Origin: Chara braunii
Lineage: Eukaryota; Streptophyta; Charophyceae; Charales; Characeae
DNA length: 47,544 nt
Direction of reading: 5' to 3'
Assembly (NCBI GenBank): GCA_003427395.1
Contig: BFEA01000011.1
Span: 508,991 to 556,534, forward strand
The position numbers and the translations under genes are program-made. The notes beneath the pieces were generated by a model. The model was not told the origin of the DNA. It did not search any database and was given only the letters and a program-made list of their open reading frames with translations. Below are positions 1 through 10,980 of this stretch, in pieces (the first letter of the stretch is position 1; each line of letters opens with the position of its first letter).

Positions 1-1
1 T

Positions 2-311
2 GGTGCTTGGGGCGGGTTGGTCAGTGGTCGGGGTGGGTCGGTGGTGCTGGGGGCCTGTTGGTGTTGCTTGGGGCGGGTCGGTGGTGCTGGGGGCCGGTCG
101 GTGGGTGCTTGGGGGCGGTCGACGGTGCTTGGGTCCGGTGGGTTGTGCTTGGGGCCGGTGGGTGGTACTTGGGGCCGGTAGGTGGTGCTTGGGGCCGGTA
201 GGTGGTGCTTGGGGCTTGTAAGTGGGTGCTTGCGGCTAGTCGGTGGTGCTTGGGGCCGGTCGGTGGGTGCTTGCGGGCGGTTGGTGGTGCTTGGTGCCGG
301 TGGGTTGTGCT
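2..311. repeat. G-rich minisatellite, about 20-21 bp unit
   Basis: About 15 imperfect head-to-tail copies of a unit close to GGTGCTTGGGGCCGGTCGGT. Most copies carry one run of four or more G and another GG(G) run, so the plus strand is strongly G-rich. The array starts at or before the window edge. The open frames across it are repeat artefacts. Confidence 0.9.
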
Positions 312-559
312 TCATTTGATCGATAAAATTGAGTTTCTCTAATGGCTTTCTCCGCGACTTTCCCGCAATGAAACGACTGCGATGTTGTTTGGTTTTTGTC
401 AGTTCGGATGCTGATCTTGATGATTTTAGAGAACGACGATCATGATCTGAAAACGTTAAAGACGGAAAAAAAAAAGAAAAAAAAAAAAACAGTGAAAGAA
501 AGGTAAGATAGCAACCAACAATGTCAAACATCACGGTCAGAGACAAAAAGAAGGACGTG
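312..559. other. No recognised feature
   Basis: Unique-looking sequence between the minisatellite and LINE A. It has an A-rich stretch around 467-490 and no coding signal that I can support. Confidence 0.5.
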
Positions 560-849
560 AGATTCTTTATTGGGGTTGCTTCCTGACGGCGTTCGCGGGC
601 GCAAGCTGCGCTGGATGCACCTGCTTGTCTACTATATAGGTTTCTAGTTCAGATGTGCATGAATCCTGCTCTTGCGAAATTTGCTTTTGTTCATCCACTA
701 GATTCTACATTAACGTGATGTCTTGCTGATATCGTTGTGCGGCTAGATGTGTGGAGTATTCGTTCCATTTTTTTGGCATAAAAAACAGTCCAGTGTTTAA
801 CCAAGTGATTTGAGAGTCTTTCCAGAAGTCCCACACCTGCTGCAGGTAT
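560..849 (-). pseudogene. LINE A, endonuclease-RT linker fragment
   Basis: Minus-strand continuation of LINE A beyond its endonuclease. The stretch around 755-800 resembles the corresponding linker of LINE B around 11325-11375: both have a GGAGTATTC/GGAATATTC block followed by a T-run and then AACAGTCC. No RT domain follows, so this copy is truncated on its 3' side near here. The exact break was not determined. Confidence 0.5.
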
Positions 850-1683
850 TTATGAAAAGCTCCAGACTGTCAAACACATCCTGTGGTTCACTCCTGGGTA
901 CGGGTTGGTCGGTAATATAGTTGCCACAATAAGCCCTCCTCCCAAATCCTCCGGTGCGAAGATTAAGTCGATCTGGGATTTAGACAGCCTGACGGAGTCA
1001 TTGTTATGGAAACAGGTAAAGGTTTTTTCAGCCGGGGAGTTGCACCTGAAAGTGTCGAATAGCGAGAGACAAGAACACAAATCCGTTAGCATTTGTTCAT
1101 TCTCCTCTGCGTTGTGGGCGATATTGGGGTGATAATTTTTAGTTATGTTGCTTTATTATCAGGGACTTTCCATCGGGCTAACCATCTATTCGGAGCGGCG
1201 TTGAAATCCCCTGCTAGGATTGTCGGGACTCCAGGGGTGGAGACCGTTTCAATTTTTTCGTTGAAGGTCCTTTTCTCACGGGATGTGTTAGGGGCATATA
1301 AGGATAAGATGCACACTGCTTCTAGTTCCATCATGCCCAACACCTTGACCCACCGATCACCCTCCTTATCATGTTTCCAGCTGAGTACTTCTAAATGTGA
1401 TTCGGGTAGGATCCATATAGCCAACCTGACACTTCCCGGGCTGGGGGCGAAAGCTTGGTAGCCTTGAAAGGGCCACCCGTGCTTGTGAACCCTATGGTCC
1501 TCTGGTGTGTCCATTAGGTGGGTTTCCTGAACACAAACTACGGCCGACCAAGTTCTTCCTCCGACCCCCCGCATTGTTTTTCTCCGGGTTGCGCGATGCT
1601 AAACCATTTACATTGATCGATCTAATGCCCAGGTCCGCCTGCTGGAGAGCGTGTTTCCATTTTTGGTTTTTACTATACACCAC
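850..1683 (-). pseudogene. LINE A endonuclease domain (EEP family), broken
   Basis: Decayed minus-strand coding sequence for the apurinic-type endonuclease of a non-LTR retrotransposon, the enzyme that nicks target DNA for target-primed reverse transcription. Reading from 1683 downwards, the first frame gives an opening motif like RSINVNGLAS. After a frameshift near 1570 the next frame (1574-1143) gives VCVQETHL, then ILSLYAPN, then ILAGDFNA, which are the ordered EEP motifs including the catalytic-type Glu and the GDFN block. A third frame (1092-850) gives a terminal SQIDLIF...NHRM block like the family's SxxD...H end. At least two frame changes make it non-functional. Domain identity is firm; the exact LINE clade is not. 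Confidence 0.85.
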
Positions 1684-2303
1684 TTCTACCCAATCTATCG
1701 TAGTTTATCGTAGGCCGGGTGTTCCTTTGCCTTTTCCATTATCTGTTTTGTAGCGGTGACCATTCTTGTGTCTCGCAATTGATCCCCTTATTAAGGATAT
1801 TTTTCTTAGTATTGTGCAAATGCATGTGAGTAGGTCATCTGTCGACCAGATGTTAGTGGGTTTTATTTTGAGTTGTTGGATGTTTAGAAGCGAATTATGT
1901 GAGAGTCATTGTAGCCTTGCTCCCTTATTGTCTTCAAATCTCACGTATAGGTCCTTGTAGGCCATTTTCAGGTTTTTCTAATGGCACACTGATGGTGGCC
2001 ATTGCCTCCGGTTCATAGTCGTTTGTGAGAAAATCCGTAACCTCGTGGACCCGTAATGCCCTTTCCCTTTGCATGTGCCAACCGTGCGATGTCATTCCCC
2101 CATAGGAAGGAGCATACGAGTCTTCTAAGTCTGCAGGTGCCTGTTCTTTTTTTGATCGGGAGAACCAGCACTTTGTCCCCCTCCGACATACTTTTGTGGT
2201 ACGGCACCTTCTCGATGAGGTGACGTATTTTTGACCGCTTTGAAAGTTGGTTGTCACTCGCCTGACTTCTTTGGAAATCGAATTCAGGTCGTGGGTGTAC
2301 CAA
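1684..2303 (-). pseudogene. LINE A region upstream of the endonuclease (probable ORF1/ORF2 N-terminal remnant)
   Basis: Minus-strand sequence directly preceding the endonuclease. Open stretches run from 2303 to 2013 and from 2257 to 1934, with a shorter readable stretch around 1900-1690. I recognise no zinc knuckle or RNA-binding domain. Position in the element suggests ORF1 or the N-terminal extension of ORF2; this is inference from order only. Confidence 0.4.
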
Positions 2304-2720
2304 CTATGCTAGGACACTTGTTAAGAAACTGTGCTTGCATGTGGATATTCTCCTACTTTTTGGTTTGCGCCTACAACAGTACGAGTCCTTCTCAGGGTTT
2401 CGCGGGGTTCTGCAGGTGTTGCTTTCACTTTGGGGAAAAGAGTCGCCTTCTCGAGTTGTACTTCACACCTATCAACCACTGCCCTGCGCCGCCTACAACC
2501 AATATCCATACGTCAGCAGCACGCCTCACAGGACTTCAGGAGCATGCCTTACAAAGCCAGGGGTTCTATGGCCGTTCATTTTCTGCCCTTGTCATTTGCT
2601 AACTACAAGTTGTAAGTTGTTAGTTGTCAATCGTCGGTAGTCAGCAACAAGTTGTCTGACATCGTTCCCGCAAAGATAGGGAACAACTTTGACAGGGTAG
2701 TTTACAAACACATTGCAGTG
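2304..2720. other. No supported gene
   Basis: Short overlapping open frames occur on both strands (for example 2231-2602 plus), but none shows a recognisable motif. The 5' boundary of LINE A may lie in this stretch. Confidence 0.4.
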
Positions 2721-3040
2721 TCTGGGGCTCGTTAGACACACCTCGGGCGAGTAATCCCCCAAGGAAAATTTCGTTCCACCTATTGTTGGGAATGAAAACG
2801 AAAAAAAAAAGTGAAAACATTTCCTTGGGGCGGGAAGTGCTCGGGCTACAACCATTTGGTGGCATTCCCCAAGGTCAACGTCTAGGGCTTGTTAGACACA
2901 CCTCGGGTGCGTAGTTCCCTGAGGAAAATTTCGTTCCACCTATCCTTGGGTATAGAAACGAAAAAAAAAGTGAAAATATTTCCTTGGGGAATCGTTGGGG
3001 CGCCCTCGGGCTACAACCTTTTGGTGGCATTCCCCAAGGT
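2721..3040. repeat. Tandem duplication, 2 copies of about 158 bp
   Basis: Copy 1 is about 2721-2876 and copy 2 about 2881-3040. Both run from a TCT(G/A)GGGCT(C/T)GTTAGACAC block through an A-rich run to GGCATTCCCCAAGGTC. Copy 2 also contains a perfect 11-bp inverted repeat, CCTTGGGGAAT at 2982-2992 and ATTCCCCAAGG at 3029-3039. In copy 1 the left arm is degenerate (CCTTGGGGCGG). Confidence 0.85.
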
Positions 3041-3620
3041 CCCTTGGAGGTCAAGCATCCGCGACAATCGGAGCGGCGACGACACACATCGTCGGCAACA
3101 TAATTTTCGTCGGCTGGTCCAGTGGAGAGTGTACCGGCCACCACACAGACATCTTGGGTCGTCGACGTCCGTGTTCAAGGAACCTTGCACCAACGGTAAT
3201 CGTTGGTGGTCTACTGGCCTCCATGAAAATCTCCAACCGGTGTTCAACCTGGCCGTGCATGCCCGAAGGTGGAAAGGGGTCCAGCGGTCGACAAATTTGA
3301 ATACTTAGTTGAGGCCCCTTGCTTCGATTGCCCACTGTATTTCGCGACGGATAACGTTACAACGCGTTTGTCCCATGCTGTGGTATGTCGTTTGCAACCC
3401 TCTTCATTGCCGTTTGCTGGAGGTGTACCGTCGTCGTCCAGCTATTGCCTTTTCCCGTGTGCCTTTCATGACCGTCTTTTGAAGGCTGCCGCTGTTGATC
3501 CTGGTCATCCTTTTGCTTATCTTTGTCATCTTCTTCCCCGTCTGCATCCTCGACAGGGTGCCTGGACTTACACGCAAGAGGCGGTCTGCGAAGAAGGACG
3601 TCCGCATGGACGGGCGGTAG
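3041..3620. other. Unassigned sequence upstream of the trihelix pseudogene
   Basis: A plus-strand frame is open from 3269 to 3652 but shows no recognisable domain and overlaps the trihelix start in another frame. It may be leader sequence of that pseudogene. I do not call it a gene. Confidence 0.35.
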
Positions 3621-5306
3621 GTGAAGAGCAAGTCTTCAGTGAACTACTCTAGAAGTCACCGTGCAGGCCACGGACCGACCCACAGTGCAAGGGTGTACGA
3701 TCACCCTGCATACCCGCACCTGCCACCGCACGAGCAACCTCTGCCCGATATGACAGATGAGGAGGAGGAAACACGGCCACGGACCGTGGCGATGGGGAAT
3801 GCGTCCACCCATGTGTGGGCGGGGAGCCGATTGTATGGGAGCCACGAGAGCACGTATCGACAATCGTACACCGAATTAGTGTAGAAGGCAGCGCGTGAAA
3901 ACAATGTCGATGACATCATGATTCTGTTTTACGGGTTTTCTAGTGGGAGCTCGTTCGCCGCCACACGGACTGTCCTCAACAACCCGCAACCCGACGATGA
4001 TGCTGGGCTAGTGACGGTGGTCGACCAATCTCCAAAGGATTAATTTGGAGGATGGAAGACATCGGATAATAGAAGGGATCCTTCGAGACTGCAGTCGTTG
4101 TCGGCGTCAGCAGCATGCGTTGCCTGCGGTCGCCCACAGTGGATGCAGTCTCCGTCTCTGATGGCGGGAGGTTCTAGCACGGGCCGGCGTGCACCTGAAT
4201 CCGGGGTGACGAACGCTGACTTTACGGGCGTGGGCGACGTTGGGATGGGAGGCAGGTGTGGGCGGAACAACGATGCGAGCTGCGTGGACAGCGAGAGGAG
4301 TCGATAACGCGGGGGGTGCAACGATTGCTCATGGGGGAGCAAGGCGCGAAGAAGGAGCCACCAGTGTTGGACGTGGACGATTATGAGGATGCCTACAACA
4401 ATGACGAACGAGAGGATGACGATGCCTGCTACGTTTCACCATTCAGGAATAAATCCAAGACATTTGCATTCATCAAGGGCCGTCGGGGGGAAAAAGTGGC
4501 GCCGGCGGGAAGCGAGGTTGAAGGCAACACAGAGGCGGGGGAGAGTGGACAAAACTTCTAGTCAGTCGAACAGATGGTCGCCCTCATCAGGATGAAGTGG
4601 GACCAGGATGCGCATGCAAGGGATGGGCTACGGGTACTCTGGCATGAAGACAAGGAAATGGAAGTGAGATGTTCACCAGAGTTTGACGAAGGTGGACATT
4701 GACAGATCAACAGACAAGTGCGGGAAGAAGTGGGACAACTTGATGTAGTAGTTCAAGAAGGTGCACCTGTTCCAGAGCGGGTCAGGGAAATGTGATTTCT
4801 TTCAATTGAGGGGGAAGGAGCATGGGTTTAATTTTGCCATGGATCGGGCTGTGTATGAGGAGATCAAGGGTCGACTGCGAAGGGTCACACCATACACCGG
4901 AAGAATGTCACCGACACAGGCAGTGTGGGTGGTGTGCAGCTGCCATTCGGGTCTTCTGGCGGTCTTAAATTTGTGGCTGATGGAGATGCAGGTGGCAACT
5001 GCAATGAGAAGACGATAGCTCCTCGAAAGGTTCTTCATCAACAATGGGTAGCCCTGGCGGATTCGGTAAGAGGAAGAGCATGAGGTAGTAGACTTTCTTG
5101 ATACAGTGCACGAAGAAGCACGAACGTTAATGGTGACGACGATGGAGAGCGCAAGTAAGAGACAATGCTCCATCCAAATGTGGCAGTGTGAAGCATTGGA
5201 AGGAGAGGTTGAGGTGCAGAAAAAGCAGTACGGGTCGTCAGACGAAGTGAGCAAGCTGATGAGTCATGCAATGTTGGAGATAGCGAAGGTTATTCGAGAG
5301 CGGTAG
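3621..5306 (+). pseudogene. Trihelix / MYB-SANT-like DNA-binding protein, broken
   Basis: Plus-strand pseudogene. The first segment (3621-4307) is Pro/Asp/Glu-rich and low complexity, with in-frame stops at 3882 and about 4038. A frame change leads to an acidic stretch at 4331-4561 (DVDDYEDAYNNDEREDDDAC). After a TAG at 4559 and another frame change comes a Trp-containing three-helix pattern: a DVHQSL helix, then a KCGKKWDNLM helix, then FKKVHLF (about 4640-4780). This is the MYB/SANT-like trihelix signature. The domain is cut by TGA at 4665 and two consecutive TAG at 4746-4751. The C-terminal segment (5106-5306) is a Glu/Lys-rich probable coiled coil ending at TAG. Such proteins may be host transcription factors or partners of PIF/Harbinger transposases; a Harbinger transposase lies 12 kb away but no link is shown. 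Confidence 0.75.
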
Positions 5307-5989
5307 ACGAGGGGCTCTTGATCGGGCGGATAAAGATTTGGGACTGGCTGCTTGGCCTTCCCCGAGCGCTTCACGTTTGTCCACGTGGATGTCATGTTAT
5401 TGCTCGTCTTGCTGTCCACGAGCAAGAGAGTGCCCCTTCATGAGCGTGTCCATGATGTCATGATGGCTGCCTGTCTACCTTTACTGGGGTGGTGTCGCGC
5501 AACGTTGTTCGTGTGTTTCTCGCTTTTGTTCAATTGTTTTTTTTGTATTTTGTATTTGTAATTTGTAATGCAGATGACCATTAGTATGTATTTCGAATTG
5601 CGGCATACGATTGCAACACCCCCACCAATGTTAGTGGTGCTGATAAGAGCAGACACCACTAGCACCTGGGGAGAGGCTCCATCTATTGCTGGGGAGCATC
5701 ACCTGTTGTCGAGCGGGTCCAACGTCCCTTATACAGACTGAATTTGGGATACATAAAAAAAAATTGTGGAGTGTTCCTGCCAACATTGATTACCTTGGGA
5801 TCCAAGGGATTGACTGAGTAGAATATTGGAGGGAAGGGGAACCTCGTCACCCTGAGTTCGGCGCCAGATTCGCAGCTACACGCTAGTTCCTCCCTCCCCC
5901 TGAGCCATACTGAAATCATACTATCATCGCCTTTTTTTCAATTACAGACTGACTATTGAAGTAGAACAGAAAGGAGCACACTTGTGGTA
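5307..5989. other. Intergenic, between trihelix pseudogene and LINE B
   Basis: T-rich from 5520 to 5575, compatible with 3' UTR of the trihelix pseudogene. The minus-strand frame 5919-5683 has no motif that I recognise; it could be LINE B 3' UTR. No gene supported. Confidence 0.4.
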
Positions 5990-7782
5990 TGTCAGTATCA
6001 TTCTACACCAGACAGCCTGATCACTCGTAATTCCTTAGCGGCTACGTCCTGTTCCTTTGGATACCATTCTTCTAGGTACCCGTCCTCTCCATATGCTGAG
6101 TATCGCCCGTTCAGTCTGCTCCATACCATTGCATCATATCCACCATCGCCGGCTGCGAGCGTGGGAAGGAGTCGGGAAATTATGTGGCGGGTCGCATTGG
6201 GATCTCCTGGCCCACAGTAGTCAAGTCTCTGAAACAGATACGGTAGTCTCTTCTGAATTCCTATTGGTTGCCTTCTTGGGTGGGCTTGCCCTCCCATCTA
6301 ACAGATGCGATTCAACCCCCATTCTCAGTGTCCAACCAGTCTCCAGAAAATTGGTGAATTGCTTGTGTTACATCCTTTGTTGAATGATATAAGTCGAGTT
6401 GGATTTTATTTTTTTGCCAGTGAACTATGAGTTCTTGTTGAATGTGTTGCCTTATCATGTCTATTGCCTTTTCCCCCACTTATGCGGACCCCCTCCATAG
6501 CATGTATACAATGTTTCCTCTAGAGGGTCCACATGACCGCTCTGCTTCCTAACTTGAACATGTTGTTTTCAAAGGTATGTCAGTGGGGGAGGACCATGCC
6601 TCGCATAATATGGCCCTTCAATCCCATGGCCAGTGAGATTCAGTGCCCAGCTGGGTCCAGATCCTATCCTACCATCGCCATGTAAGAGCTGCCCATGACA
6701 TTGCATGAATATGTGCTCTATGGTTTCAAGGATTCTGGGGGGGGGAAAGGCAGTGTAGCATGACTTGCACCATAGTAATGCCCGCCCCTTCGACTTCAGG
6801 TATGTGCGATTTATCAACCAAAGGGCAGACAACGGTGTTCTATCTGCCATTGAAGAGAGGCCATCTTTGCAACCCTAGACCTTGTGGACGTGATCCATCG
6901 GATCGGGCGGATTGCCTCAGTCCCTACATTCAAGTGTGACCTCCATCGGCCCTTCACTATATCTTTTATATTCACCTTTGGTCGAAGCAGGCGATATATG
7001 GTCTTCACTAATAGAGTGTGTAGTTTTAGATCCGTCCCTGACCTGGGTTTTCGCATGGGGACCCATCGCCATTCGTCAGGGTCAAAAGGTAGCTTCATCA
7101 CGGGGGTGCTTGACTAATATGCGATTCAAACATCTTTATATGCAGCACACGTACCCTCTGAAGGTCTGCTGTTCTGCACCATCTGATCACATCTGGGCGG
7201 TACCGGGTGAGTTTATTTTACTTGTCTAAGTGGAAGAGGTTTACCAACGTTTCGCTTGTTCTGACCTCCACTACATTGCCTACACTTTCTGGATCCCCCG
7301 GGGCAGCTACCCAGTCCCTTTCTATTAGCCGTGGCCCTCTGCGCAGGATGCGCACCCAGTCAAGGGGGACTGCAGAGGTCAACAAATCAACGTTCTCCTC
7401 AATCTTGTGACGGTGCTTTAGTATGGTTCTCAGTTGTGGCCCCGTTTTCCAGTCACCCACTTCTATGTCGCATATGTCATTTATTGGGATTATGTCTTTT
7501 TTTACCCAACTGTTCCACAGAGTGTTCCAGTTGCGATACACCCTGTTGTACCGGTTTGTTATCCCCCTGTTCCCAAAAAGAGGCTAACGCATCACCTCCT
7601 CCCACCTGGTTGGTGGGGGTTGAACAGGTAGCGGGAGTTGGTGCCAGACCCTGATGACTCGGGTCCAGAAGTCGTCTTTGACCAGGTCCGAACGGGTTGT
7701 GTCTCGAGGTGAGTCTCGCTCTATACGGGGGCACTGTGGCACAGTCCAAAAGCGGTCTTTCAGCCAGGTTAGTGGGCTAACT
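5990..7782 (-). pseudogene. LINE B ORF2, C-terminal part with zinc-binding (zf-RVT-like) region
   Basis: Minus-strand 3' part of LINE B ORF2. Successive frames from 7782 downward give a segment ending ...LTWLKDRFW, then MYRNWNTLWNSW at 7541, then FDPDEWRW at about 7090, then WQIEHRCLPFG near 6820. Last comes a CKSC...IEHIFMQC pattern in the 6850-6569 frame. A CxxC followed by H...C after a WxxxH-type segment matches the C-terminal domain of plant LINE ORF2 proteins. Stops and frame changes separate every block. The coding sequence is continuous with 9183-9487 once the 7783-9182 insertion is removed. The 6297-5998 frame may be the last coding part or 3' UTR. Confidence 0.75.
7775..7782. repeat. 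Left target-site duplication, GGCTAACT
   Basis: Perfect 8-bp direct repeat of 9183-9190. Removing one copy plus the intervening DNA restores a continuous LINE B reading frame across this point. Confidence 0.85.
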
Positions 7783-7948
7783 CTGTATATCTTTTTAACG
7801 GAGAACGGGGGAATTAAACTCCCGTTGAATCCCGTTAAATTCAAAAAAATCCCGTTGAATTCGTGTTAAACTCGAAAATGGGCCGCTTCCGCTGTTTTCG
7901 GAAAAACGGAATTGATGCGTGGAGTCTGGAACACGTGGCCCTACGCAA

Positions 7949-7990
7949 AATATATATATATATATATATATTCATATATATATATATTAT
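7949..7990. repeat. AT microsatellite
   Basis: Alternating TA run interrupted by a TC, inside the 7783-9182 insertion. Confidence 0.9.
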
Positions 7991-8080
7991 ATTTTTTTAA
8001 ATAAATAAAAAATTAAAAATTCAACCCCTAAAGCATCTCCCATGCGCCCCCACATCCACCAACCCCCAACGCCCCAGTTA

Positions 8081-8262
8081 TGTGTGTGTAGGTGTGCTGT
8101 GTGTGCGTGTATATGTGTATGTGTGTGCCTGCGCGTGAGAGTGTGTATGTGCATGAAGATAAATGTATGCGCACGTATTTGTGTATGTGTGTGTTTGTAA
8201 GTTTGTGTGTGTGTTGTGTGTGTGTGTGTGTGTGTGTGTGTTCGTGTGTGTGTGCATGATTG
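8081..8262. repeat. GT microsatellite, imperfect
   Basis: GT/TG-rich tract with a pure run around 8206-8240, inside the insertion. The Val/Cys- and Thr/His-rich frames across it are artefacts. Confidence 0.9.
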
Positions 8263-8706
8263 TTGGTGTGAGCGCCAGCAAGCTACTGCGCAACTCGGCT
8301 ATGGTTGCCTGCTCCTTCCTACTCGCCCGTGAGGCGTGTGAGTGCCAGCGAGCTATAGCGCGGCAACGCTTACGCATCATGCAGCCAGCACCCGAATGCC
8401 CAATGTGGAGGCAGGCCCTTTCCTATATCGAAGTGGCCTGCTTGTGTTCAGTCCCAGGAAGCTTCCAGTAGGGTCCGATAGCCTAAGGCCCAACACGAAC
8501 GAGACCAGGCCTTGGGCCTGAGCTGGTTGCATGCCCCCAACTGCCTTTGGCCTGTGTTTGGCCCAATACCCGTATCCAGCCCAGGACCTGCTTTCCATAC
8601 ATTCACACAGGCGGCCCAGGGCGTGGGTTTCCTCAACCAACTGAAGCCAGACTCACGTAACCTGCTACAGACCCAATTTTGTGTGTGTGTGTGTGTCTTT
8701 TTTTCC

Positions 8707-9075
8707 TGTTTTTAATTTGCTTTTTATGGTTTTGATTTTTTTAAAAATAGACGAAGTTCCAAAAAAATAAAATAAAAAGTGAATTGTTGTACATCTTTGA
8801 AAGATCTACAACCCTATATTTTTTATTTTTTTTTTTTTGGTTTTTGTTTTAGCCCTTAAAAAATCTGTGTGAAACCCAAAACAAAAACACTCGTTTCATT
8901 TTAGTTTTTGTTTTTTCATTGTGTGTTTATGTTTTTGATTTTTTTAAAATATATTTAAGAATAAAAAAATAAAAATAAAAATACAGGGTTGTAGTCCTAA
9001 AAAAAACCTACAACCCCATGTTTTTATTTTTATTTTTGGATAATTTTTAGCCCAGGAAAAAAATCATTCCAGACC
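8707..9075. repeat. AT-rich tandem duplication inside the insertion, about 2 x 200 bp
   Basis: Both halves run from a TTTTTGATTTTTTTAAAA block through an A-rich stretch to CTACAACCC(T/C)AT, then a T-rich stretch ending in TTTTAGCCC (first half to about 8855, second to about 9053). They are diverged but in the same order and orientation. Confidence 0.7.
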
Positions 9076-9182
9076 CCGTTAATGCGCGTCCAACTCGCGT
9101 TTGAACGGGAGTTTAACGGGAATTCAACGCGCGTTAAATTTTCAACGCGGAACCCGCGTTGAATTCAAAATCGGACACACAA

Positions 9183-9190
9183 GGCTAACT
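9183..9190. repeat. Right target-site duplication, GGCTAACT
   Basis: Perfect match to 7775-7782. Confidence 0.85.
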
Positions 9191-10440
9191 TCTTGCGGTG
9201 CCTGTGGGGTAAGTCTGGCTATCTGTTTAAGCGTCAGGGCTTGCCATGGGAGGTGCTCGGTAAAAGGCAATCTCCTAACCCATTGGATAGTTAATGCTAT
9301 GATGGGTATCTGGGTACAGGATCCCCAGGCCCCTTTTGTCCTTGGGTTGGATCATCGATGACCAGGTTACCCTGCTAATAACATTCGAGAGCTCACCATT
9401 ACCTCTCCAAAGTAGGACCACTAATTGCCTTTTTAGCGATCGGACGACCTCCTTGCTGAGGGTCCAAATTGCAGATTTATACCACAAGGTCGTTAGTACT
9501 ACACTATTGTCCGTGAGCGCTCTGCCAATAAGGGAGGTGTGTCGGTCTTTCCTGTTGGTTACAATTTTCTAGAACAGGCTTAAGGATTCACTCATCATTT
9601 GATGCGGGTTTACACAATGCCGTCAACCTAATTCCCAACACTCTAAGCGGGGTCGTATCCGGGAGCCATTTGACCCGTGGCAGCTTCGACAGGCGCACCC
9701 CTTGATGGTGGATCCACCACCCCAAGGTCTTGTTTCCCCAGTTGACAGTTATGTCTGAGACTGCTGTAAATCGGTCAAATAATCTCCTAATCTCTTTCAT
9801 GTTTGTTGTCGTGGCATCTATCATAAGAGTCAAGTCGTCCGCAAACATCGAGCAAACAGGGACCATGTCTTCCGGGATAGCAGAGATCTGCAGTCTCCTC
9901 AAGTCTTTATTGGCGCGGAGGTTCGCTGCCAGCGCTTCCATCACTATGATGAAGAGGAAGGGTGCCAAAGGATCCCCTTGGCGAACCGATCGTTGCAGCG
10001 GAAAAGACGGCGATATCCTGTCATTGACTCGGACACACGTGGTGGCACTATGATGTAGTACTTCGGTTCAACATCGGAAAACTGGTCCAATGTTCTTTTT
10101 TTTCATACATTTGTCTAATAAAAGTCAGTCCACGCGGTCATATGTTTTTTCAAAGTCAATGAAGACTACAACCGCATTCTTCTTATGTTGCCTTGTTAAT
10201 TTGAGAAACTAATTAATTAGGAGAATATTATTTTGAATCCTGCGTCCTTTGACGAAACCGGTCTGCGTTGGGTGAATAATATCGTTCAGGACCGGGATTG
10301 GTCGGTTTGCCAGGGCTAATGCAAATATTTTATAGACAACTGTGAGGAACGTTATCGGCCGGTAGTTCTTGATATTATGCAACAGGGTGAGCATCCCTTG
10401 CCCCACCAACTCCCCCATCCACCCTGTGTCCCACACATGG

Positions 10441-10966
10441 AATCCATGAGGTCCTGGGCCATTTGGGTCAAGAAGGTCTCCCAGAATTCCTTGGGAAATC
10501 CATCGACGCCCGGGGTCTTCTCTTCATCCATCTGCATCATCGCCGTCCAGATTTCCTCTTTGGACGGAGGATGATCCAGATCTGTTTGTTGCTGGCCCGT
10601 CAGGGTTTTTTCCAGTGGTTTCAATAAATCTTCTATTTCCTTCTCCCTGCCGTTCCTCTCCCGTTGGGCAGATCTTGAAGTGAACAGATCCTTGAAGAAT
10701 AGTAATCCATGAGGTACGGGGCCAATTGAGTCCAAAACGTCTCCCAGAATTCCTTGAAAAATCCATCAGTGCCCGGGGTCTTCTCTTTATCCATCTGTAT
10801 CATCGCCGTCCAGATTTCCTCCTTGAACAGGGGACGATCCGGATCCTGTTTGTTGCTGGCTCATCAGGGTCTTTTCCAATGGTTTCAAGAAATCTTCTAT
10901 TTCCTTCTCCCTCACGTTCCTCTCCCGCTGGGCACATGTTGAAGTGAACAGATCATTGAAAGACCT
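10441..10966. repeat. Tandem duplication within LINE B, 2 copies of 263 bp
   Basis: Copy A begins at 10441 and copy B at 10704, both with AATCCATGAGGT. Both run through GTCTCCCAGAATTCCTTG and GCCCGGGGTCTTCTCTT to GAAGTGAACAGATC(C/A)TTGAA. The offset is 263 bp, not a multiple of three, so the duplication itself breaks the ORF. Confidence 0.9.
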
Positions 10967-10980
10967 GGCTATCTGCAAGC

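Larger units (their letters stand above)
7783..9182. mobile_element. 1.4-kb non-autonomous insertion with 8-bp TSD (hAT-like by TSD length)
   Basis: The segment sits inside LINE B ORF2 and is bounded by the perfect direct repeat GGCTAACT (7775-7782 and 9183-9190). Its two ends are related only loosely in inverted orientation: TGTATATC at the left and, on the opposite strand at the right, TGTGTGTCC. Both subterminal regions carry repeated CCCGTT(A/G)AA-type motifs in opposite orientation (7800-7880; 9070-9170). Inside are an AT microsatellite, a GT microsatellite and a tandem duplication. No transposase is encoded. An 8-bp duplication is typical of hAT elements, but terminal repeats are weak, so the superfamily is an inference. 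Confidence 0.75.
9183..10980 (-). pseudogene. LINE B ORF2, reverse transcriptase domain
   Basis: Decayed non-LTR reverse transcriptase, which copies element RNA at the nicked target. Reading from about 10766 downwards the frames give, in order, an EEI/GFP...FW region, YRPITFL...YKIFALALANR (10436-10209), then FIDFEKTYDRVD (about 10175-10130), which is motif A with its catalytic Asp. Next come RQGDPLAPFLF (about 9990-9955, motif B), FADD at 9845-9834 (motif C, catalytic Asp pair), and the thumb-like VTWSSMIQPKDKRGLGI near 9350. All key RT motifs are present but lie in several frames; a TGA stands where a Trp would be expected after motif A. The upstream part is disrupted by a tandem duplication at 10441-10966. 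Confidence 0.88.

Noticed and set aside
8078-8471. Frames rich in Val/Cys (plus) and Thr/His (minus)
   Set aside because: Products of the GT microsatellite, inside a non-autonomous insertion.
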